Origin: Citromicrobium bathyomarinum
GTDB taxonomy: Bacteria; Pseudomonadota; Alphaproteobacteria; Sphingomonadales; Sphingomonadaceae
Reading direction: 5' to 3'
Length of the DNA stretch: 64,000 nt
NCBI GenBank assembly: GCA_001306305.2
Contig: CP155577.1
Location: 2,835,501-2,899,500, forward strand
Below, one piece after another: positions 47,514 through 59,313 of this stretch. The position numbers were made by a program, and so were the translations under genes. The stretch's first letter is position 1, and each line of letters begins with the position of its first letter. Below the pieces are notes generated by a model. The model saw only the letters and a list, made by a program, of their open reading frames with translations, ran no database searches and had not been told where the DNA came from.

Positions 47514-48464
47514 ATGCTAGACAATCAGGGCGTCATGGCTTCCTCTGGCACCGCCCTTGATCCCGCTGCGCAGGCGGCACCGCCCGAAGACGGCGGCGAT
47601 GCGCGTTCTTTCATGCTGCATGAGGGTAGCGACAGCGGAAGCGTGCCGGGCGACGACGTGCTGGTGCGCGAGATCGGCGGACGGGTGGACATCCGCCCGG
47701 TCATCCATCCCGACCGCAAGCCGCCGCAGCGCAATGTCGGCAAGGCGTGGTATCACTTCAAACGCTACATCAAGGACAAGGAACAGACCAACGAGGTCGT
47801 CGCCGTGTTCGACAACCTGCCCTGGCGCGAGTTGCACGATGAGGCCGCGGCCTTCCTGCAAACCGATCGTGGACGCGAGATCTATCGGGCCGAGCCGTAT
47901 CTGCCCACCTTTCTCGACGATCACGAGGCTCTGCGGTGCACACCGAAGGGCAGCTTCGCCCACGCCTATTGCGACTTCATGGAACGCGAGGGGCTGACCG
48001 CCGCCGGAATGGTCGAAGCCACAAAGGCGCGCGAGGACGCCAATTATTTCGACGACGGGGTCAACTGGTACATCGAGCGTCTGCGCGATTTCCACGACAT
48101 CCTGCATATCGTGACCGGCTACGGGCGCGACATTCTGGGTGAGCAGTGCATCTTCGCCTACATGTATCACCAGCGGCCCAGCCCCGGGCATCTCTATCTC
48201 GCGTGGATCGGCGCACTGATGGTCCGGACCCAGGCGCTGCGTTCGCGCGCGCCGATCATCGGCGCGCTGCGCGAGGCACGGCGCAATGGCAAAGGCTGCC
48301 CGAGGATCGTCGAGCAACCGATCCAGGAGCTTTTCGCGCTGCCGCTCGAAGAAGTCAGGGCGCGGTTCAACACGCCGGCGCCGCACGTCTATCATAAGGT
48401 GATGGACATCTTCCGCGAGGAAGGAATCGATCCGCACGCCTTCCTCGCCAAGCAGGAAGACTAG
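47514..48464 (+). CDS. COQ4-family ubiquinone biosynthesis protein
   Basis: The 316-residue protein contains the COQ4 metal-site motif HDILHIVTGYGRDILGE (HDxxH-x11-E, near residue 195). It is preceded by RLRDF and the WRELHDEAAAFLQTDRG segment, and followed by MYHQRPSPGHLYLAWIGALM. COQ4 proteins act in ubiquinone assembly; the yeast and human proteins are linked to C1 decarboxylation and hydroxylation. The N-terminal 70 residues are acidic and not part of the family. It starts shortly after the hypothetical gene at 47426. Confidence 0.85.
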   Translation: MLDNQGVMASSGTALDPAAQAAPPEDGGDARSFMLHEGSDSGSVPGDDVLVREIGGRVDIRPVIHPDRKPPQRNVGKAWYHFKRYIKDKEQTNEVVAVFDNLPWRELHDEAAAFLQTDRGREIYRAEPYLPTFLDDHEALRCTPKGSFAHAYCDFMEREGLTAAGMVEATKAREDANYFDDGVNWYIERLRDFHDILHIVTGYGRDILGEQCIFAYMYHQRPSPGHLYLAWIGALMVRTQALRSRAPIIGALREARRNGKGCPRIVEQPIQELFALPLEEVRARFNTPAPHVYHKVMDIFREEGIDPHAFLAKQED

Positions 48465-48650
48465 CGGCCGTTCCCGCTCGCCCGGTGTCCCGATGCGTCT
48501 GCAAGGGGGTAGCGAATTGGGCAGATAGCGTCCCGAGACCCAAATCTTAACCGCTTGATCACCATTCTCCCTCTACCGTTCCTGCGGAACCACGGGAAAA
48601 TTCTCATTTTTGGGTCAGGCAAAATTTTCAAAGGCGCGAAGCCGACTAGT

Positions 48651-50543
48651 GTGATCGACCAGAGGCTCCGACGGACCCTGGTGGACTCGCTCTACTCCAA
48701 TCCGATGAGCCTTCTGATCGGCGCACTGTGCGGCGTGCTGGTGTGTGCCTACACCGCCTACGTCTCCGACGACGAGGCGCTGCAGATCGTCGCCTGGGTC
48801 CTGGCCGGCGTCGCGCTCACGCGGGTCGCTGTGATGGTCGCGGTCCGCAACGTCCTGCGCGCCAAGAGCAGCACGCTGGAACTGCTGTTCGAATTCGGGG
48901 CCTTCGCCTACGCCGGATCGGTCAGCCTGATGGCCGCGCTGGCGATCCTCCACAATGTCAGCGTCGAGGCGCAGATGGTGCTGGTGGTCTACGCCGTCGG
49001 CTACGCCACCGCGATCGCGCCGCGCAACGCCGGGCGTCCGTTCATCGCCATCGGCCAGCTGCTCGCGGTCATGGCCCCGCTGACCGGAGCCCTGCTGCTA
49101 AGCGATGCGCTGCTGGTGCGTGTGCTGGGTGTCGTCGCGCTGCTGCACATCCCCTCGACCGTGTCGATCACCATCAACGTCTACCGCTCGCTGCGCACTT
49201 CGATCGCGGAGGCCGAGACGAATGAGCGGCTGGCCCGCAAGATGGAGGTGCTGGCGCATACCGACATCGTCACCGGCCTGCACAACCGCGCCGGGCTCAA
49301 CGATGTGCTCGCCGCGCAGGTCCGCCATGGCGGTCCGGATCAGCGGATCGCGCTGTTCTGGCTCGACCTCGACCGGTTCAAGGAAGTGAACGACCTGCTC
49401 GGCCATCAGATCGGCGACCGGGTGCTGTCCGAGATCGCGCGTCGCCTGCGCGACAGCCTGCCCGTGGATGCGGGGATCGCGCGCTTCGGCGGCGACGAAT
49501 TCGTGTTCTTCTGCCAGATCGACGATCGCGCCCAGTGCGAGCGGCTCGCGAACCGCGTGCTCGACCAGATCACGCGCCCGATGCGCCTTGATGGAGAGCG
49601 GCTCGAGGTCTCCAGCTCGATCGGAATCGCGACGATGCCCGAGGACGGCGTCGATGCCGACCGGCTGATGCAGGCCGCCGACCTTGCGCTGTACCACGCC
49701 AAGCAGGACGGGCGCGGCAAGCTGCGCTTCTTCGACGCCGCGATGACCCGCGAGCTGGCCAACCGGCGCGAGATCGAGGCGGAATTGCGCCAGGCGATCC
49801 AGCGCGACGAATTGTCGCTGTTCTTCCAGCCGATCATCGATCTGCAGACCGGTCGCATTCGCTGTTTCGAAGCGCTGCTGCGCTGGTTCCATCCGACCAA
49901 GGGCGAGCTGCGCCCGGCCGAGTTCATCCCGGTGGCCGAGGAAACCGGCGTGATCGTGACGCTGGGCAACTGGATCACCCGCCAGGCCGCACTTGCCTGC
50001 GCGCAGTGGCCCGAAGACGTCAGCGTAGCGGTCAACCTCTCCCCGCTCCAGATCAAGGCGCCCGGTGCCGTGCTCGCGATCGAGCAGGCGCTGCGCGAGG
50101 CCAATCTCGACCCGCGGCGGCTGGAACTGGAGGTGACCGAGAGCCTGTTCATCGAAGACCACGAACAGACCGCCGCGTTTATCGACGAGCTGGCCGCCAA
50201 GGGCGTACGCTTCGCGCTCGACGATTTCGGCACCGGCTATTCCTCGCTCTCGTACATCCACAAATACCCGTTCTCCAAGATCAAGGTCGATCGCTGCTTC
50301 GTCTCCGGGGCGGACGTGGGCCCGCGCGCGCACGCGATCATCCGTGCAGTCGCCGCCATGGGCCGCGGGCTGGATATGGAGATCGTCGCCGAAGGGCTGG
50401 AGGAACAGTGCCAGGTCGAAACCGTTCGGGATGCAGGCTGTACGCTGGGCCAGGGCTATTTCTTCAGCCGCGCGGTGCCCGATTACCTCGCCGCGATGCT
50501 GCTCGCGCAGGATCGCGAGGACGACGGATTGCGCGCTGCGTAG
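48651..50543 (+). CDS. Membrane GGDEF-EAL protein (c-di-GMP turnover)
   Basis: The 630-residue protein has six predicted membrane helices in its first 200 residues, for example SLLIGALCGVLVCAYTAYV and LQIVAWVLAGVALTRVAVMV. A GGDEF domain follows (FGGDEFVFF near residue 280) with TDIVTGLHNRAGL and a DLDRFKEVNDLLGH stretch. The EAL domain starts with CFEALLRWFHP. It then has the catalytic NLS and DDFGTGYSSLSYIH motifs, and KVDRCFVSG. Both motifs look intact, so synthesis and breakdown are both possible. I chose GTG 48651 because it gives MIDQRLRRTLVDSLYSNP; the open frame begins at TTG 48555, and that leader does not look coding. Confidence 0.88.
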   Translation: MIDQRLRRTLVDSLYSNPMSLLIGALCGVLVCAYTAYVSDDEALQIVAWVLAGVALTRVAVMVAVRNVLRAKSSTLELLFEFGAFAYAGSVSLMAALAILHNVSVEAQMVLVVYAVGYATAIAPRNAGRPFIAIGQLLAVMAPLTGALLLSDALLVRVLGVVALLHIPSTVSITINVYRSLRTSIAEAETNERLARKMEVLAHTDIVTGLHNRAGLNDVLAAQVRHGGPDQRIALFWLDLDRFKEVNDLLGHQIGDRVLSEIARRLRDSLPVDAGIARFGGDEFVFFCQIDDRAQCERLANRVLDQITRPMRLDGERLEVSSSIGIATMPEDGVDADRLMQAADLALYHAKQDGRGKLRFFDAAMTRELANRREIEAELRQAIQRDELSLFFQPIIDLQTGRIRCFEALLRWFHPTKGELRPAEFIPVAEETGVIVTLGNWITRQAALACAQWPEDVSVAVNLSPLQIKAPGAVLAIEQALREANLDPRRLELEVTESLFIEDHEQTAAFIDELAAKGVRFALDDFGTGYSSLSYIHKYPFSKIKVDRCFVSGADVGPRAHAIIRAVAAMGRGLDMEIVAEGLEEQCQVETVRDAGCTLGQGYFFSRAVPDYLAAMLLAQDREDDGLRAA

Positions 50544-50590
50544 AGCGCAAAACGCTCCTGCAAATCATTATCAAAAACGCTCGCCCCCTT

Positions 50591-50739
50591 GTCCTTTTTG
50601 CCGGTTGCAATCGCGCAAACCCGGGCCTACGTCCCTTCGCCAGAAGCAGGCTTTCGCGCGCAATCCCTCGGGGACGCCGAAGGGGCGTGAAAGTCTTGCA
50701 CCAACGAACGGCAACCGCGGCGTCCCCGGCAAAAAGGAC
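50591..50739 (+). promoter_or_regulatory. Structured 5' leader of the mdh operon (candidate regulatory RNA)
   Basis: Two long inverted repeats lie in the 208-base spacer. One pairs GTCCTTTTTGCCGG (50591-50604) with CCGGCAAAAAGGAC (50726-50739), a perfect 14-bp match. The other pairs CGGGGACGCCG (50669-50679) with CGGCGTCCCCG (50718-50728), a perfect 11-bp match. The right arm of the outer pair contains AAGGA, the probable ribosome-binding site of mdh. The two arms share three bases, so the structures may compete. I do not match it to a known riboswitch class. Confidence 0.6.
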
Positions 50740-50742
50740 TGA

Positions 50743-51726
<984 letters not shown>

Positions 51727-51730
51727 TCAC

Positions 51731-51810
51731 CGTCACCCCGGCTTCGTCCGGGGTCGCGCACCAGCAGGTGCGGCAAACCGAGAGCGATCCCAGCTTGCGC
51801 CGGGATGACG
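51731..51810. repeat. REP/BIME-like element, mdh-sucD spacer
   Basis: It begins CGTCACCCCGGCTTCG and ends CGGGATGACG. The first half forms the hairpin CCCCGG...CCGGGG, the second half a weaker hairpin. The end sequences are inverted copies of each other (GTCA/TGAC), as in paired REP elements. Confidence 0.75.
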
Positions 51811-51823
51811 AAAAGGACCCTAC

Positions 51824-52714
<891 letters not shown>

Positions 52715-52724
52715 GTCCCTAATG

Positions 52725-52753
52725 GTGTGCCCCGGCACGTGCCGGGGCCACCA
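52725..52753. repeat. Extragenic palindrome, sucD-sucA spacer
   Basis: CCCCGGCACGTGCCGGGG (52730-52747) is an 18-base perfect palindrome. It is extended by GGTG/CACC arms. It could act as a terminator-like or REP-like hairpin within the operon. Confidence 0.65.
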
Positions 52754-52837
52754 ACCACGCGGGGGGGACCTATATGCCGGGCAAAAGCTTCTATGATGGA
52801 AGCGTCCTCTTTCCCCGGAATGCATGAGTGAAGTTCG

Positions 52838-55696
52838 ATGGGTAACGAAAACCAGTCCTTCCTGCCGGAACTCGGCGATCAGGAAGCCGCGCAACCCGGC
52901 CCCAGCTGGGCCAATCCGCGCTGGCCGCTGACCGGTCTGGACAGCGAAAGCGACCTGACCCAGGCGATGGACCCGACGGCGATGAAGCTGGCGGTGAAGC
53001 AGGCCGCGCAAAAGGCGGGCAAGCCCACCGATCAGGCCAGCGTCACGCAGGCCGCCGAAGACGCGATCCGCGCGATGCTGCTGATCCGTACCTTCCGCGT
53101 GCGCGGTCACCTCGCCTCCGATCTCGACCCGCTGGGCCTGTCCAAGCGCGACCTGCCCGAAGACCTGAAGCTGGAATGGCATTTCCCGCCCGATGCGATG
53201 GATCACGAGATCTACGTCGGCGGCAATCTGGGATTGGAGTGGACCACCCCGCGCGAGCTCTACGATGTGCTCAAGGCCAATTACTGCGGCAAGGTCGGCC
53301 TCGAATACATGCATATCTCCGACGTGGAGGAGCGCCGCTTCCTCCAGGACCGGATCGAGGGCCCCGAAGAGGTCATCCAGTTCACACCCGAAGGCAAGCG
53401 CGCAATCCTGGCTGCGGTGATCCGCGGTGAGGAGTTCGAGAACTTCCTCGGCAAGAAATACGTCGGGACAAAGCGCTTCGGCCTCGACGGCGGCGAGGGA
53501 ATGATCCCCGCGCTGGAGGCGGTCATCAAGTATGGCGGCCAGATGGGCGTGCGCGAGATCATCTACGGGATGGCCCACCGCGGCCGCCTGAACGTGCTCG
53601 CCAACGTGATGGCCAAGCCCTACCGCGTGATCTTCCACGAATTCTCCGGCGGCAGCGCCAATCCGGAAGACGTCGGCGGCTCGGGCGATGTGAAATACCA
53701 CCTCGGCACCAGCACCGACCGCGAATTCGACGGGATCAAGGTGCATATGAGCCTGGTCCCCAACCCCAGCCACCTCGAAGCGGTGGACCCGGTGGTGCTG
53801 GGCAAGGCCCGTGCGCAGCAGGCCTTCCGTGACGATCTGGTCAAGCACGAACAGGTGCTGCCCGTGCTGATCCACGGCGATGCCGCCTTCGCCGGCCAGG
53901 GCATCGTGTGGGAGACGCTCAGCTTCTCCGGCATTCCCGGCTACAACACCGGCGGGGTCATCCACTTCGTCATCAACAACCAGATAGGCTTCACCACCAG
54001 CCCCAGGTTCGCCCGCAACTCGCCCTACCCGTCCGACGTGGCGAAGGGTGTGCAGGCGCCGATCCTGCACGTGAACGGCGACGATCCCGAAGCGGTCACC
54101 TTCGCGTGCAAGCTGGCGGTCGAATATCGCCAGCACTTCGGCCGCGACATCGTGATCGACATGTGGTGCTATCGCCGCTTCGGCCACAACGAGGGCGACG
54201 AGCCGAGCTTCACCCAGCCGCAGATGTATGCCGCGATTCGGCAGCACCCCAAGATCAGCGTGATCTATTCCGATCGCCTGCTGGCCGACGGGGTGATCGA
54301 GGACGGCTTCGTCGAAGCGCAGCGCGAAGAGTTCACCAACCACCTGCAGGAAGAATTCACCGCCGGGCAGAACTACAAGCCCAACGAGGCGGACTGGTTC
54401 GGCGGACGCTGGGCGGGCCTGAACAAGCCGGTCGATCCGGAAACCTCGCGCCGCAATGTCGAAACCGCGATCTCGACCAAGCTGTTCGACAGCCTTGGCC
54501 GCACGCTGACCACCGTGCCGGAGGATGTCTCCATCCACCGCACGCTCGGCCGCGTGCTCGACGCCAAGCGCGAGATGTTCGAGAAGGGCAAAGGCTTCGA
54601 CTGGGCAACCGGAGAAGCGCTCGCCTTCGGCAGCCTCGTGTCGGAAGGCTACGGCGTGCGCCTGTCGGGCCAGGATTCAGGCCGCGGCACGTTCAGCCAG
54701 CGGCATGCGGTGTGGCACGATCAGAAGGAAGAGGGGAAGACCTACATCCCCCTCACCACCCTGCCGCACGGCAAGTTCGAGGTCTACGACAGCCCGCTGT
54801 CCGAATATGGCGTGCTCGGCTTCGAATACGGGTTTGCCCTCGCCGATCCCAAGACGCTGGTGTTGTGGGAAGCGCAATTCGGCGATTTCGCCAACGGTGC
54901 GCAGATCATGATCGACCAGTTCATCGCCAGTGGCGAGGCCAAGTGGCTGCGCGCCAACGGCCTGGTGATGCTGTTGCCGCATGGCTACGAAGGCCAGGGG
55001 CCGGAGCACTCCTCCGCCCGGCTCGAGCGGTTCCTGCAGCTGTGCGCGAACGACAATATCCAGGTGTGCAACATCACCATGCCGCACAACTATTTCCATG
55101 TGCTGCGCCGGCAGATGATGCGTCCGTTCCGCAAGCCGCTGATCATCATGACGCCCAAGAGCCTGCTGCGTCACCCGATGGCCAAGAGCCCGGCCTCGAT
55201 GTTCATGGGGGATTCGCAGTTCAAGCGCATCCTTTCGGACAACAAGGAGATCGCGGACGAGAAGGTGAAGCGCCTCGTGCTGTGTTCGGGCAAGGTTGCG
55301 TTCGACCTGATGGAGAAGCGCGACGAGGAAGGCCTCGAAGACGTCTCGATCGTCCGGATCGAGCAGCTCTACCCCTTCCCCGGCGATCCGCTGGCCGTCC
55401 GTCTGGAACGGATGACCAATCTGGAAAGCGTCGTGTGGTGTCAGGAAGAGCCGCGCAACAACGGCGCATGGTTCTTCGTGAACGAGCGGATCGAGGCATC
55501 GCTGGCCGCTGCGGGCAAGGACGGCATGCGCCCGACCTATGCCGGTCGCGAAGAAGCCGCATCGCCCGCCACCGGGCTCGCCAAGCGGCACCAGGCGCAG
55601 CAGGAAGCGCTGGTGACCATCGCGCTGGGCCTCGCCGATGGCGGCGAAGCCAAGCGCGCCCTGAAGAAAAAAGAAATCGCCGAAAAGAAGGTCTGA
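52838..55696 (+). CDS. sucA: 2-oxoglutarate dehydrogenase E1 component
   Basis: The 952-residue enzyme has the TPP-binding region GDAAFAGQGIVWETL and GGVIHFVINNQIGFTT (around residue 350-385), IYGMAHRGRLNVLANVM, and GHNEGDEPSFTQP. The C-terminal transketolase-like half has FSQRHAVWHDQ and HGYEGQGPEHSSARLERFLQ. It decarboxylates 2-oxoglutarate and passes the succinyl group to the E2 lipoate. It is followed by sucB after 6 bases. Confidence 0.97.
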   Translation: MGNENQSFLPELGDQEAAQPGPSWANPRWPLTGLDSESDLTQAMDPTAMKLAVKQAAQKAGKPTDQASVTQAAEDAIRAMLLIRTFRVRGHLASDLDPLGLSKRDLPEDLKLEWHFPPDAMDHEIYVGGNLGLEWTTPRELYDVLKANYCGKVGLEYMHISDVEERRFLQDRIEGPEEVIQFTPEGKRAILAAVIRGEEFENFLGKKYVGTKRFGLDGGEGMIPALEAVIKYGGQMGVREIIYGMAHRGRLNVLANVMAKPYRVIFHEFSGGSANPEDVGGSGDVKYHLGTSTDREFDGIKVHMSLVPNPSHLEAVDPVVLGKARAQQAFRDDLVKHEQVLPVLIHGDAAFAGQGIVWETLSFSGIPGYNTGGVIHFVINNQIGFTTSPRFARNSPYPSDVAKGVQAPILHVNGDDPEAVTFACKLAVEYRQHFGRDIVIDMWCYRRFGHNEGDEPSFTQPQMYAAIRQHPKISVIYSDRLLADGVIEDGFVEAQREEFTNHLQEEFTAGQNYKPNEADWFGGRWAGLNKPVDPETSRRNVETAISTKLFDSLGRTLTTVPEDVSIHRTLGRVLDAKREMFEKGKGFDWATGEALAFGSLVSEGYGVRLSGQDSGRGTFSQRHAVWHDQKEEGKTYIPLTTLPHGKFEVYDSPLSEYGVLGFEYGFALADPKTLVLWEAQFGDFANGAQIMIDQFIASGEAKWLRANGLVMLLPHGYEGQGPEHSSARLERFLQLCANDNIQVCNITMPHNYFHVLRRQMMRPFRKPLIIMTPKSLLRHPMAKSPASMFMGDSQFKRILSDNKEIADEKVKRLVLCSGKVAFDLMEKRDEEGLEDVSIVRIEQLYPFPGDPLAVRLERMTNLESVVWCQEEPRNNGAWFFVNERIEASLAAAGKDGMRPTYAGREEAASPATGLAKRHQAQQEALVTIALGLADGGEAKRALKKKEIAEKKV

Positions 55697-55702
55697 CGCA
55701 TC

Positions 55703-56947
55703 ATGGCTACCGAAATCACGGTCCCCCAACTCGGTGAATCGGTCACCGAAGGCACCATCGCCGAATGGCTCAAGCAACCCGGCGATGCCGTGGCTGTGGA
55801 CGAGCCGATCGCCAGCCTGGAGACGGACAAGGTCGCCGTCGACGTGCCCTCGCCCGTTGCCGGGGTGATCGAGGAGCTGCGCGCCGAGGTGGGCGACAAT
55901 GTCGAAGTCGGCGCGGTGATCGCGACGGTGAAGGAAGGCGCGGAAGCGTCCTCGGGCAAGAGCAGCGCGCCCGCGCCCAGCCCTGCACCAGCTTCCACGA
56001 AGGACGATGCCGGTCAGGCCGCCTATGGCAACCACGACGAAGGCACTGGTGATGCCGGCCAGACGCTCTCCCCCGCGGTACGCCGCGCGGTGCTGGAATA
56101 CGGGGTCGACCCGAGCAGCATCAAGGGCTCCGGCAAGGACGGCCGCCTGACCAAGGAAGACGTGATCGCCGCCGCGAAGAACAAGGGCGACGACGGCGCG
56201 GCCTCGGCCCCTGCCCCGTCCGCTCCGGCAACCGCCGCTTCGGGTGAGCGCCGCGAGGAACGCGTCAAGATGACGCGGATGCGCCAGACCATCGCCAAGC
56301 GGCTCAAGGGCGCGCAGGACAACGCCGCTCTGCTAACCACCTTCAACGATGTGGACATGAGCGCGGTCATCGAAACGCGCGAGAAGTACAAGGACCTGTT
56401 CGCCAAGAAGCACGACATCAAGCTCGGCTTCATGGGCTTCTTCGCCAAGGCCGCGTGCCTTGCGCTGAAGGATGTGCCCGCCGCCAACGCCTACATCGAA
56501 GGCGACGAGATCGTGTACCACGACTTCGTCGACATCTCGGTCGCGGTCAGCGCGCCCAACGGCCTGGTCGTGCCCGTAATCCGCGATGCCGACAAGAAGG
56601 GCTTCGCGCAGATCGAGAAGGACATTGCGGACTTCGGCGCACGCGCCAAGGACGGCACGCTGACGATGGACGACATGAAGGGCGGTACCTTCACCATCTC
56701 CAACGGTGGCGTGTTCGGCTCGCTGATGTCGACCCCGATCATCAACCCGCCGCAGAGCGCGGTGCTGGGCCTCCACCGGATCGAGGATCGCCCCGTGGCG
56801 ATCAACGGCAAGGTCGAAATCCGCCCGATGATGTATATCGCGCTCAGCTACGACCACCGTCTGATCGACGGGCGTGAAGCTGTGACCGCGCTCAAGATAA
56901 TGAAGGAAGCGATCGAAGATCCGACCCGGATGCTGATCGACCTGTAA
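55703..56947 (+). CDS. sucB: Dihydrolipoyllysine-residue succinyltransferase (E2)
   Basis: The 414-residue protein has one N-terminal lipoyl domain with the lysine in ETDKVAVDV (about residue 43). A Ser/Ala/Pro linker and a peripheral subunit-binding domain follow ([20 protein letters not shown]). The catalytic domain ends with [11 protein letters not shown] (histidine and aspartate of the active site). It forms the core of the 2-oxoglutarate dehydrogenase complex. It lies six bases after sucA. Confidence 0.97.
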   Translation: MATEITVPQLGESVTEGTIAEWLKQPGDAVAVDEPIASLETDKVAVDVPSPVAGVIEELRAEVGDNVEVGAVIATVKEGAEASSGKSSAPAPSPAPASTKDDAGQAAYGNHDEGTGDAGQTLSPAVRRAVLEYGVDPSSIKGSGKDGRLTKEDVIAAAKNKGDDGAASAPAPSAPATAASGERREERVKMTRMRQTIAKRLKGAQDNAALLTTFNDVDMSAVIETREKYKDLFAKKHDIKLGFMGFFAKAACLALKDVPAANAYIEGDEIVYHDFVDISVAVSAPNGLVVPVIRDADKKGFAQIEKDIADFGARAKDGTLTMDDMKGGTFTISNGGVFGSLMSTPIINPPQSAVLGLHRIEDRPVAINGKVEIRPMMYIALSYDHRLIDGREAVTALKIMKEAIEDPTRMLIDL

Positions 56948-56957
56948 GACTATTTGC

Positions 56958-57043
56958 CGTCACCCCCGCGAAAGCGGGGGTCCCGCTCCCTATATCGGGA
57001 GCACAACGGAGAAGGCGGGGTGCCCGCTTTCTGGGGGATGACG
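56958..57043. repeat. REP/BIME-like element, sucB-lpdA spacer
   Basis: It begins CGTCACCCCCGCGAAAGCGGGGG and ends GGGGGATGACG (positions 56958 to 57043). The first half forms a CCCCCGC/GCGGGGG stem and the outer ends are inverted copies, as in the element at 51731-51810. A reversed read across the lpdA side gives the typical TPAFAGVT-like pattern of this repeat type. Confidence 0.75.
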
Positions 57044-57053
57044 AGAGAAGAAA

Positions 57054-58472
57054 ATGGCTGACCACAACTACGATTACGACGTCCTTGTCATCGGCGCTGG
57101 CCCGGGCGGCTATGTCGCCGCGATCCGCGCCGCGCAGCTTGGCCTGAAGACCGCCTGCGCCGAAGGGCGCGAGACGCTGGGTGGGACCTGCCTCAATGTC
57201 GGCTGCATTCCCTCCAAGGCGATGCTGCACGCATCCGAGTATTTCGACGCGGCCAAGAACGGCGCGATGAAAGAACTCGGCATCGACGTGGAGCCCAAGC
57301 TCAACCTCGACCAGATGCACGCCCAGCGCCGCGACGCGGTGAAAGGCCTGACCGGCGGGATCGAATTCCTGTTCAAGAAGAACAAGGTCGACTGGAAGAA
57401 GGGCTACGCCACCTTCCAGGACGCGCACACGGTGAAGGTGGGCGACGAGACGGTCACCGCGAAGGACATCGTCATCGCGACCGGTTCCTCGGTCACTCCG
57501 CTCCCCGGTGTCGAGATCGACAACGACAAGTACATCGTGGTCGATAGCACCGGCGCGCTCGAACTGCCCAAGGTGCCCAAGAAGATGGTCGTCATCGGTG
57601 GCGGCGTGATCGGGCTGGAGCTTGGCTCGGTCTGGCGGCGTCTGGGTGCCGAAGTCACCTGCGTCGAATTCCTCGACGAGATCCTTCCGGGCATGGACGG
57701 CGACATCCGCAAGGAAGCGCGCAAGATCTTCAAGAAGCAGGGGATCGAGTTCAAGCTCTCGACCAAGGTCACCGGCGTCACCGTCAAGGGCAAGACCGCG
57801 ACCCTGACGCTCGAACCTGCAGCGGGCGGCGACGCCGAGACGATGGAAGCCGATTGCGTCCTCGTATCGATCGGGCGCAAGCCCAACACCGACGGGCTCA
57901 GCCTCGATGCGATCGGGCTGGAAACCAACAAGCGCGGCCAGATCGAAATCGACCACGATTTCCGCACCAAGATCGACGGCGTGTGGGCGATCGGCGACTG
58001 CGTCCCCGGCCCGATGCTGGCGCACAAGGCCGAGGATGAAGGCATTGCGGTCGCGGAGAACATTGCGGGCCAGACCGGCATCGTGAACCACGCGATCATC
58101 CCGAGCGTCGTCTACACCTGGCCCGAGATCGCGGGCGTGGGCCTGACGACCGAGGAAGCCATCGAGAAGATGGGCGGCGACAAGAAGGCGGTAAAGGTCG
58201 GCAAGTTCCCCATGCTGGGCAACAGCCGCGCGAAGACCAATCACGAGCCCGACGGCTTCGTAAAGGTGATCGCCGAGGCCGAAAGCGACAAGGTGCTGGG
58301 AGTGTGGGCGATTGCCGTGCCCGCCGGCACGATGATCGCCGAAGCCGCGCTGGGCATGGAATTCGGCGCGACCTCCGAAGACATCGCCTACACCTGCCAC
58401 GCCCATCCGACGCATTCCGAAGCGATGAAGGAAGCGGCGATGGCGGTTCAGGGCAAGCCGATCCACGTCTGA
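57054..58472 (+). CDS. lpdA: Dihydrolipoyl dehydrogenase (E3)
   Basis: The 472-residue flavoprotein has the FAD motif VLVIGAGPGGYVAAIRAAQLG, the redox disulfide GGTCLNVGCIPSKAML (about residues 45-50), the NAD motif VVIGGGVIGLELGSVW and the C-terminal interface with the catalytic histidine in YTCHAHPTHSEAMKEAA. It reoxidises lipoamide for the 2-oxoglutarate (and probably pyruvate) dehydrogenase complex. It ends the TCA set and is followed closely by a membrane-protein gene. Confidence 0.97.
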   Translation: MADHNYDYDVLVIGAGPGGYVAAIRAAQLGLKTACAEGRETLGGTCLNVGCIPSKAMLHASEYFDAAKNGAMKELGIDVEPKLNLDQMHAQRRDAVKGLTGGIEFLFKKNKVDWKKGYATFQDAHTVKVGDETVTAKDIVIATGSSVTPLPGVEIDNDKYIVVDSTGALELPKVPKKMVVIGGGVIGLELGSVWRRLGAEVTCVEFLDEILPGMDGDIRKEARKIFKKQGIEFKLSTKVTGVTVKGKTATLTLEPAAGGDAETMEADCVLVSIGRKPNTDGLSLDAIGLETNKRGQIEIDHDFRTKIDGVWAIGDCVPGPMLAHKAEDEGIAVAENIAGQTGIVNHAIIPSVVYTWPEIAGVGLTTEEAIEKMGGDKKAVKVGKFPMLGNSRAKTNHEPDGFVKVIAEAESDKVLGVWAIAVPAGTMIAEAALGMEFGATSEDIAYTCHAHPTHSEAMKEAAMAVQGKPIHV

Positions 58473-58482
58473 TCGGAGAAGG

Positions 58483-59313
58483 ATGATGGCGCAGCGTTGG
58501 GGCGAGAGATTTCCGGCGCTGCTCACCATCGCCCTGCCCGTGCTGGCGGGCCTGGCCTATATGGCGACGGGCGGAGCGCCGCAGCACTACCTGATCGTCA
58601 ATGGCGGCGCGCTGGTGCTCGCCGCGCTGATCTTGCTGATCGGGCTACCGCAACTGAAGCAGCGCGGTCGCCTGATCGCGGGAATCGTGCTGCTGGTATT
58701 CTTCGCCCTGCCGCTTGTGACCGGGCCCTCGACCAACGGGATCGCGCGGTGGCTGCCGTTGGGTCCATTCATTCTCCACGCCGGGATGCTCACCATCCCC
58801 CCGCTGGTGGTGCTCGCCGCGCGCGATGAGCGGCTGGGCCCGCCGGCGCTGGCCGGGGCGCTGCTGATTGCGCTTGCCCAACCCGACTTTGCCAGCGCCT
58901 TTGCGCTCACCGGCGGGGCCGTCGGCGCCTACCAGGTGCGCAGCGACTGGCGCTTCGGGCTGGTGGTGATCGGCGGCTTCTTCATCGCCATTGCCGCTGC
59001 CTTGCAGGGCGAGCTGCCCGCCGTGCCCTTTGTCGAGCGGGTCATTATCGACGCGGTCCATACAGCGCCCCTGATGGCGGCCCTCATCGCGCTCTCGCTT
59101 GCAGGCGCAGTTCTGATCATGCTGTTCGGCACCGGCCTGCCGCGGATCGCGCGCTATCCCACGGGCATGAGCCTGTTTGGCTTCTGGCTCGCCGCGCTGA
59201 TGTCCAACTACCCCACCCCGCTCGCCGGATATGGCGCGGCTGCGATTATCGGCTACGCGCTGGCCCACGCGGTTGCGTTCGCCCTGCCCGATGCGGCACA
59301 AGAACGCGCATGA
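58483..59313 (+). CDS. Small multi-pass membrane protein with SEDS-like motifs
   Basis: The 276-residue product has about eight hydrophobic segments. Two stretches resemble SEDS (FtsW/RodA) proteins: [20 protein letters not shown], recalling the conserved GxxRW-GPF region, and [20 protein letters not shown], recalling the P-x-P-F-x-S-Y-GG motif. The family is normally about 380 residues. The catalytic aspartate of SEDS enzymes is not obvious, so enzymatic activity is doubtful. It overlaps the next gene by four bases. Confidence 0.55.
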   Translation: MMAQRWGERFPALLTIALPVLAGLAYMATGGAPQHYLIVNGGALVLAALILLIGLPQLKQRGRLIAGIVLLVFFALPLVTGPSTNGIARWLPLGPFILHAGMLTIPPLVVLAARDERLGPPALAGALLIALAQPDFASAFALTGGAVGAYQVRSDWRFGLVVIGGFFIAIAAALQGELPAVPFVERVIIDAVHTAPLMAALIALSLAGAVLIMLFGTGLPRIARYPTGMSLFGFWLAALMSNYPTPLAGYGAAAIIGYALAHAVAFALPDAAQERA

